Source: Epiperipatus broadwayi (Eukaryota > Onychophora > Udeonychophora > Euonychophora > Peripatidae). From it: a stretch of 64,000 nucleotides of DNA. The position numbers and the translations under genes are program-made. The stretch covers positions 1,910,081-1,974,080 of the forward strand of contig JAQFVV010012546.1 in NCBI GenBank assembly GCA_028023455.1. The letters run 5' to 3'. The notes below the pieces were generated by a model. That model was given only the letters and a program-made list of their open reading frames with translations. It was not told the origin of the DNA and made no database searches. This document shows positions 53,866 to 64,000 of the stretch, in pieces (within the stretch, counting starts at the first letter, position 1; every line of letters starts with the position of its first letter).

Positions 53866-54265
53866 CAAACTAGTCTGAAACTAATATGGGGATGTTGGAT
53901 GAGTAGACACTAGATGGGGATTTTATGCACAAGCCTTCTGGCATCCATTGATTAATCTAGCTTGCTGTGTGTGGCAATACATATAATGAGTTTTGCCTGT
54001 TTTAAAATTAGATCCACTGTTATTGTTATTAAAGCTATATTTACATTTTCTAGCTGGGTAAGTGCAGAGCAATTTAAAGTCTTATCAATACTAATCAGGG
54101 CTGGATGGTATAAATGTGCTCAACTTAAAACAATATTTTTCAAACTCGATTTCATAGAACTCAGGAATTTCACATAAGCTATCATTGCTTCCATGCCAAA
54201 TTTAAAAAAAATACTGTACATATTTAGAATTTTCCTGAAGGTTTGAAATGATGGTGTTTTAGTTG

Positions 54266-54525
54266 TATTTATATATTGGACTATTTCCATCAATTTTATA
54301 TGAGTATTGGATGTCTTTAGAAAAATTTAATTTTATTTAAATATTCCAAATACATTCAACTGTTAGTAATAGCTAATCTGTGTGCTATTACTAATCTGGG
54401 TGCTTACAGATTAGCTATTACTAATAGTTAAATGCATGTGGAATATTTAAATAAAGTTATTTTTTTCTAAAATCATCCAATATTCATATTAGATGATGAA
54501 AATAGTTCAATATATAAATACACAC
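54266..54525. mobile_element. MITE-like hairpin element (~260 bp)
   Basis: GTATTTATATATTGGACTAT... is mirrored by ...ATAGTTCAATATATAAATAC. The arms contain TCTTTAGAAAAAT/TTTTTTCTAAAATC and an inner GCTAATCTGT...ACAGATTAGC. A short loop near 54393-54412. No coding capacity. Confidence 0.85.
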
Positions 54526-55700
54526 AATTATATATATTTGGAGTTTGAATAATCATAATAAAAGATTAAATTTCTTTCCAATTGCATTTTTTGTTACTGT
54601 CTTTCTTAAAAGACATTGGTCAAATTTCATTAGATAAAAGTAAATCAAAGTCATAAGTGTACAAAAAACTAATCAATTTATTAAAAATTGGATTTAAAAA
54701 TGTAATTTATTATATTCCTCCTTACTTTTTTAATTAATAAAAATGAATTTTGCATTGAAATCAAAATTTCAAAAGATAAAACTCTCAAAATATTGATTGA
54801 TTTATTAATGAAGTTACCTGCTATAAGTGCAGAATATATTTATATGAAATAACTTTTTTACTGTATTCAGTAACAAAAACCAAAGACAGAAATAGACTGA
54901 CCCTAGAAGCTGACTTGCAATTAAAAGTAACATATATAAGTCAAAGTTTCAAAATTCTTTATGATATGAATCAGTGTCATTTAAATCAGTGACATTCAGT
55001 CTTAATTATGAAAATTAATATTTTTAACCGCCCAAAAAAGAATTGTATATAATTTTTTGCTAATACAATACAATTTTAGTGTTTATCTGTTTTTATTTGG
55101 TTAACATTTTTTTGGACTTTCATTTCCACATTTTTTTTCAACTAAGTAAGAAACTTTTGAGAAACTACCATGATGTAAACTAAATTACTAAAAAAATATT
55201 CAATTTAATTTGATAAGTAAAAGAGGTTATGAGAATTCAGAGCCAATTTTTATAATAAAGTATCTTTAAATTCTTGAAAAAAATCTAATGAAAGACCAAT
55301 TAGTATTTGAAAGAAATATAACATTACTTTTAATTAATACTTTAATTAATGCTATCTTTAGGCAGTATCAAGTCATAATTAATGCATAGTTACAATTTAT
55401 CATTCTCAACTTATATTAGACACACTAGTACCTTTAAATTTTTATAAATATCAAAATTATGGTGTACATAGTCAAATATGATATCCCACAGACAACATGG
55501 TAAAAAAAAAAACAGTTATATTTTCATTCATCCACATTGTGCAATGTGCATACACAAATTGAACTCTCATACAATATTTATTATCTTATGACAATACATA
55601 GGTAACTCGCATTTATTTATATATATGTACACAAATTAGTTAAAAATAGACCTGTACATATATAATTACGTTTCCATACTCTGCCATTGGCCTTATAAAT

Positions 55701-55847
55701 ATTAATGTGAAAAAATATTCATATAGAGTTTAAATATAAAATTCAATAATATGTGTCTTGTACCAAGTATACTTTCGTCATACTTGGTACAATAAATATT
55801 ATTAAATTTTATATTTAAACTGTGTACGAATATTTTTTCATATTAAT
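55701..55847. repeat. 147-bp imperfect palindrome
   Basis: ATTAATGTGAAAAAATATTC... pairs with ...GAATATTTTTTCATATTAAT. The inner arms GTACCAAGTAT/ATACTTGGTAC surround a loop TTTCGTC. Confidence 0.87.
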
Positions 55848-56329
55848 ATACATATATATTACTTAGATATATTATTTTCTTTTTATGGACTCATAGAAAT
55901 CTATAATATTCCAGGACACACGCATATATATATATATATATATATATTCATTATACTATCATATATATATAATTGTGTAAGATTTTATATATTTTTCTTT
56001 TTAAGTAGAATAAAAATAAATCACAGGAAAACCACTGTATTAAATTTATTTGAAATATAAATTGATTCACAGGAGAGTCTTTTACACCTGAATGGTGCAT
56101 TACTTGCTTATCTTCTCACTATGAAAATCATTATACACCTGAATTTTTAGATTAACAAGAGAACATAATTTGTAGCACAATTTTTTTTTTAGTATAATAG
56201 AACTAAATAAAATTTTTACAATAATAATATCATAAATGTAGTTATTATTTATTTTATTATTTTTAGGTTTGTATTTAAATATTCTTTATATATACAATTA
56301 GTACACACATATATAATTAGTACTCAGCT

Positions 56330-56545
56330 TTATATTAAGATAACCAATCTTCATACTTTAATGAGTGCTGGTTTAGCACGAAATACGTGTATTGGTGATT
56401 ATTTATCTTTTCAACATGTGTATGATCAGGTGAGTCAGCAATATAAGATGGCACTGAGAGTTGTAGGTCGTATGAAAGTCTGAGTTCGAATTCCGCATAT
56501 ATTACATATATAAATGCAGGTGTAAGCCTGTACAATGTATTAAAA
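56330..56545 (+). repeat. F-family repeat, internally deleted (copy F5)
   Basis: The left-arm segment TATTAAGATAACCAATCTTC is joined directly to the right-arm ribozyme segment, so the unit between the arms was lost. The distal part reads GTCTGAGTTCGAATTCCGC, a good pol III B-box match, then the terminal CAGGTG...GCCTG hairpin. In other F copies this place reads AAAGTCTGTGCTCATATACC, so either this copy preserves an ancestral tRNA-like promoter or the match is chance. Confidence 0.75.
56358..56396 (+). ncRNA. Hammerhead 3' part with G-C closed stem II (F5)
   Basis: ATGA then GTGCT-GGTTT-AGCAC (56365-56379), GAAA (56380-56383), ATACGTGT, A, TTGGT. Stem II is five perfect pairs closed by the canonical G-C. 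The 5' helix I strand and the first core bases are deleted, so this copy is inactive, but it shows that the F family once had a textbook stem II. Confidence 0.72.
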
Positions 56546-57374
56546 TAGATTATACAGAATATGCACGTGCAAACACACACTCAATTTGATTTTAAAACGC
56601 ATTTTAACTATTCTTTACATTAATGCTTTTCATATTTTTTTTGTTAAATTGTTTTTTTTTAATGTAGATTTTAAAATATGTTTTTGATTTAATAACCTAA
56701 TTAATTTAATGATTAAAAGAGTATAATTCTTCTTGTCGCAGCTCTAATACCACAGTACCAATAAAATATTATTATATAGATTGATGAGATTTATCATCAG
56801 ATAAATTATATTTAATAAATAAATAATCTATTGTTTCAATCAGTTAATCTTTTCTCTTTTGGGATTAAGTATATGAAAATAAAGTATATTATGTCTTAAT
56901 TTAAGTATCTCAGGATAAATTCAATATATGAATTAGCTATCTTAATCCGTGACACAAAACTTTTGATAAATGATGTAATCTTAAATAAAAATATACAAAG
57001 TCAATGTAATGAATAATTAATTTAATATTTTATTGACACCAATAGAAGAATGACAATAATACTAATTATAAATAGCAATTCCATTATAAATAGTTCTCAA
57101 ATCATTTAGGATTACCATGTTCAGATAATAAACAGTATTTATTATTACAATATTAATAAAGATTATCTATATTATGTAAATAGATAATTAACTTCATTTA
57201 AATAATAATTAAATAATTTGAGATGATAAGAATATGTTTTCTCCAGTGAATAATTATTACTTCTCCAAATACATGAAACCCTCATTGGTTAAAATATATC
57301 TATTCTTTATTAATATTATTCTCATAAAATAAATCAATCATAAATATACATTACAGAACTTTTTATCCTGTGGC

Positions 57375-57503
57375 AAAACATCCAAACAGGATGGATACAA
57401 GTACTACTGTCTAAACTCATGTATATTCTCAACTTCATTTATATTCGAAGGAGATGGAATAAATACATACACCAGCACAATTCTAAAGAACCACTGATTT
57501 TTT
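57375..57503 (+). pseudogene. Possible degenerate ISXO2/Merlin-type transposase zinc-ribbon fragment
   Basis: A short frame reads FLSCGKTSKQDGYKYYCLNS followed by C-x-FSTSFIFEGDG. DG-aromatic-K-x-x-C, then C, then FEG resembles the N-terminal region of ISXO2-like (Merlin) transposases, where DG(Y/F)(R/K)WRC precedes C and a (W/F)FEG motif. No DDE domain is visible nearby. Weak call. Confidence 0.22.
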
Positions 57504-58629
57504 TTAATATGTACTTAAAATGACTTCCTTCATATAGAACCTCACATCGAGCATTATAACTCAAGAAAACTACTACAAGCTAATTCACCTTTAGAGACAT
57601 ACTTTCAGTGATTAAACAAATTATCACAAGTAAAAAAAAAATGTAATAATAATGATTTAATAATATAGCTAGCTTTTATCAATAAAGAAATTGTGATGTA
57701 TATTTAAATTCAACTCATTTACAATATTAAATAAATATGTGTGATAAAAATAATGTATCATATAACATTAAGTTAGATATCTGTTCTTCATTTCTAAGTT
57801 CTCAATGGAGAATGCCAAAAAAAAAAAAAAAATCAGAACATATACAAAAAAAAATAATAATAACCAGTTTTCATCCTTCACTTTACATTTCTTTTTTATT
57901 ATTATTAAAAGTTCTGTATGATTTTTAAAATGCATGTTCTTCAAACTTGATTCACTGATGATTTTGATGTGATGGCCAATGGTAATAAGATTGCCAAAAG
58001 AAATTTTGTATATATAATACACAATTTTAAAATTGAATCATCTATTTTTTAAGTGCTTATTTTTTTAGAATAATTATGATAAACAGGTGAGACTAATTAA
58101 GAGTTCTTGGGAATTCTTTATTGAACACGATGTTCTAACATTCTTCTCCAGGAATTTAAATGGAATATTGTTTCTTATATTTTTCTTCCTCTACTACATT
58201 TTGATTTGATGATTTTTTAGGCGATTAATTTGGCAGATAACAAACAAAAGTTTATCAAAACTTTGGACAATGTAAATTTTAATGGCACATCTTTGTAATT
58301 TGCCCATACATTATAACAAATTTATTTCCTCTATAATTCATAATAATAAAGCAAAAATAGCAAATATTTTCTTGTTAACTATAATAATAATATAAACTTC
58401 TCTCCAATATTTTATTTCATTTTACTGCATCAGCATTTTCATAATACTTTTAGAATATCTCTGTCTTCTCATGTCTCATAGTAGCTAACTTATTCTTATC
58501 CATAAAGATTCACTGATAAAACCAATGATAATCGTTTAGAATGATTTGGCATCCAAAGTAAAGTCTGAAATGTTTTTATTCTACAATAAAATGAATAAAT
58601 AATTTCAAAGAAATAAAATAATAATAAAG

Positions 58630-58964
58630 CATTTCTCCATCTTTTTATACTTATCCACATATTGTTGCCATACTTTGCAAATGCCCATAGAAAACTTTAC
58701 TCAGTGTTTAATAGAGATTTTCAACTATGTTTTCACACACCCCCTAATACCAATAGAATTATCAACAATGCAAAAGACATTGTAACACCCAACAACATTT
58801 CTCAGGCTGTCTATAATATCTCATGCCCAGAAAATAACTGCATGGCATCATACTATGGAGAAACGAAAGCAACTCTTTCAACAAGATTGTCCCAGCACAG
58901 ATATTCTTACAGAAAGGCCCAAACAGACCAGCCTACACCTCATATTCAATGCATCAGAAATTAA
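58630..58964 (+). pseudogene. Penelope-like element fragment (GIY-YIG endonuclease)
   Basis: A 100-codon frame from 58662 with upstream in-frame extension (LFILIHILLPYFANAHRKL). It shows the linker LPYFANAHRKLYSVFNRDF, a TPPNT...KDIVTP segment, then the GIY-YIG core: YNISC (Y51) with Cys55/Cys60, YYGETKATLSTRLSQH with YG at 65-66, Arg75 and His79. This matches the C-terminal endonuclease of Penelope-like retroelements, which nicks DNA for target-primed reverse transcription. The reverse transcriptase and the end of the domain are missing. Some Penelope-like elements are known to carry hammerhead ribozymes, which makes its presence near the F/X/Y/U repeats relevant. Confidence 0.8.
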
Positions 58965-59279
58965 TGGTCATTCATGAACCTGAAAATCCAAAATAGTTTT
59001 AGGAAAGAAATGATGTTAAGAAAAGGTGAAGGAGCATTTTTATTCATGGATGATAAGGCTATGAATAGGAAGATTTTATAAAATTTCTAAGAAATGAGTT
59101 AATTAGATTACCATATAGTTCAATTTATTTACACATATCATATATTTACACATAAACTTTTTCTTATTTTTTACATATTATAGACTGTTCTTTGAAAGTG
59201 AATATTTATTATATTATAATTTATATTAGTTTATAATAATTTTTTAATTAAGAACTTTTTATTTTATTAAAATTGTATA

Positions 59280-63026
<3,747 letters not shown>

Positions 63027-63054
63027 AATAATCATCATCATCATCATCAAAGTG

Positions 63055-63640
63055 ATTCTTTGATAATTTAACAGATAGTTTACTCATCTATTTATTTTTA
63101 TATTATATTGAATTCATAATATAAATTTAAACAAAGTATTAACTTTAAATGAATTATACTGAAAATTAAAACATTGTCTTTAAGAATAATAAAATATAAA
63201 TTGAGGCATGAATCAAAAAAAAAATCATACAACCAAAAATATACAAAGGAAGTTATAAAACATTTACTTTAAATTTAAGGTAACTAATAAAATTTTCTCT
63301 CCTCTACTCCTCCTCCCTCTTTTTTTAAAAAACACATTTTAAGGATTGAGCTTATTAATCCTTAGCATTCTTCTACCTTCATAAAATAATAATACTAATA
63401 CTAACAATTAATGGGATTATAACAATAAAATATAACTTTATTACAAAAGAATATTAGTTTAAAACAAAAAATATTTCTGTAAAATAAGTTGTTCTTTCAC
63501 TTTTTTCTTTTTTAATTTATTAAACTATGTGCAACTGTTTACTACTATCTTCATAATCAAATTAAGCCATATATTCTTTATATTTTTCTTTGAAGTGGCA
63601 TAACAATATTTATTTGTATAAATAAGGATTCAATAAATAT
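63055..63640. other. AT-rich DNA, nothing recognised
   Basis: A pyrimidine-rich stretch (63295-63325) is the only distinct feature. Confidence 0.5.
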
Positions 63641-63645
63641 TAATT

Positions 63646-63815
63646 GTTCCTCATATGCCAATCTCAAGCTTTGGGCATTATATGTTCCTTTCAGTCCTTC
63701 TGGTGTATCAATCATATATGGAATTTTTCATATCTTTTTGCTTATTTTACAGGGTCCTTCATATAAGTTTAAAAACGTTTTAAATTGATGTTCCTGCAGG
63801 TGAGTTATTACATCT
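63646..63815 (-). pseudogene. LTR-retroelement integrase C-terminal remnant
   Basis: The minus strand reads HLQEHQFKTFLNLYEGPCKI, then SKKI, a stop, KIPYMIDTPEGLKGTYNAQS and LRLAYEE. The pattern (KxFxLYEGPxKIxKKI...PYxI...G...) is that of the C-terminal domain of Gypsy or BEL integrases (family knowledge). One in-frame stop is present. The rest of the element would lie further along the minus strand, upstream of 63815, and is not clearly readable to the window edge. Confidence 0.42.
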
Positions 63816-64000
63816 AATGTGTTGGGCTATGTTTCTATTACCATCTATATTACATTGTTATATTTGTCTTCTTTTAAAATAACAACTTGTATTTCTTTGG
63901 TATATTGTGTTTTCATGGGATCTGTTTTTGCAAAAACTCATGTCTGCTACAGTATAATTTGTTGTTTGGTTTGTCAATAATTTCTAATGAACTGTCAGTA

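Larger units (their letters stand above)
53195..54008 (-). repeat. Y-family hammerhead repeat: tandem dimer plus inverted fragment
   Basis: Two head-to-tail units (period about 463 bp, ribozymes at 53368 and 53831) are followed at about 53868 by an inverted partial unit reaching 54008. Block 1 lies at 53514-53590, and block 2 (CTTATGCTTGTGTATAAC) at 53233 and again at 53699. Between units a segment of about 60 bp is duplicated in tandem (about 53577-53697). Short frames here are incidental. Confidence 0.86.

Noticed and set aside
57950-57990. CTGATGA at about 57955 as a possible hammerhead
   Set aside because: It is followed by TTTTGATGTGATGG with no stem II and no GAAA.

Overview
The window is strongly AT-rich eukaryotic nuclear DNA. 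It has no operons, no ribosome-binding sites and no intact host gene that I can name. Reading frames use the standard genetic code, and nearly all recognisable protein sequence belongs to retroelements. LINEs with a PHD-finger ORF1, a Penelope-type GIY-YIG remnant, tRNA-Gly-derived SINEs, very long (TAA)n/(ATT)n arrays and hammerhead-bearing repeats together suggest an invertebrate animal. I cannot fix the phylum from sequence alone.

Layout. 1-13 kb: AT-rich DNA with inverted-dimer repeats of one family (called F here), tRNA-Gly SINEs and one copy of a second family (X). 13.9-20 kb: a (TAA)n array, a long foldback element, a less AT-rich island near 15.2-17.3 kb, and large (TA)n tracts. 21-30 kb: a LINE cluster. 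A 5'-truncated CR1/L2-like LINE (21.3-22.8 kb) and a nearly complete one (25.0-29.3 kb) both lie on the minus strand between (TAA)n arrays, next to a 445-bp foldback element. 30-58 kb: AT-rich DNA with repeats X, Y, U, F, MITE-like hairpins and two candidate host exons (about 39.7 kb minus, 47.6 kb plus). 58.6 kb: a Penelope endonuclease fragment. 59.3-63.0 kb: two copies of a second LINE family, again embedded in (ATT)n arrays, one of which is over 500 bp long. 63.6-63.8 kb: a probable LTR-retroelement integrase remnant.

Main discovery. Four repeat families (F, X, Y, U), differing over most of their length, each encode a type I hammerhead ribozyme. Each has a CUGANGA core, a stem-loop II, GAAA, a short palindromic helix III (ATACGTAT, ACCATGGT, ACTAGT, ATCATGAT) and a UH cleavage site. 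Helix I differs in sequence between families but stays complementary. X, Y and U form head-to-tail units of about 434, 463 and 406 bp, and share two conserved blocks at matching distances on either side of the ribozyme. One X copy is two complete units between 9-bp direct repeats. This looks like retrozyme or schistosome-satellite-like circular-RNA retroelements, plausibly mobilised by a Penelope-like enzyme; that last link is inference.

A second theme is microsatellite-targeted LINE insertion. All four LINE copies have the same trinucleotide array at both ends, with the strand fixed within each family.
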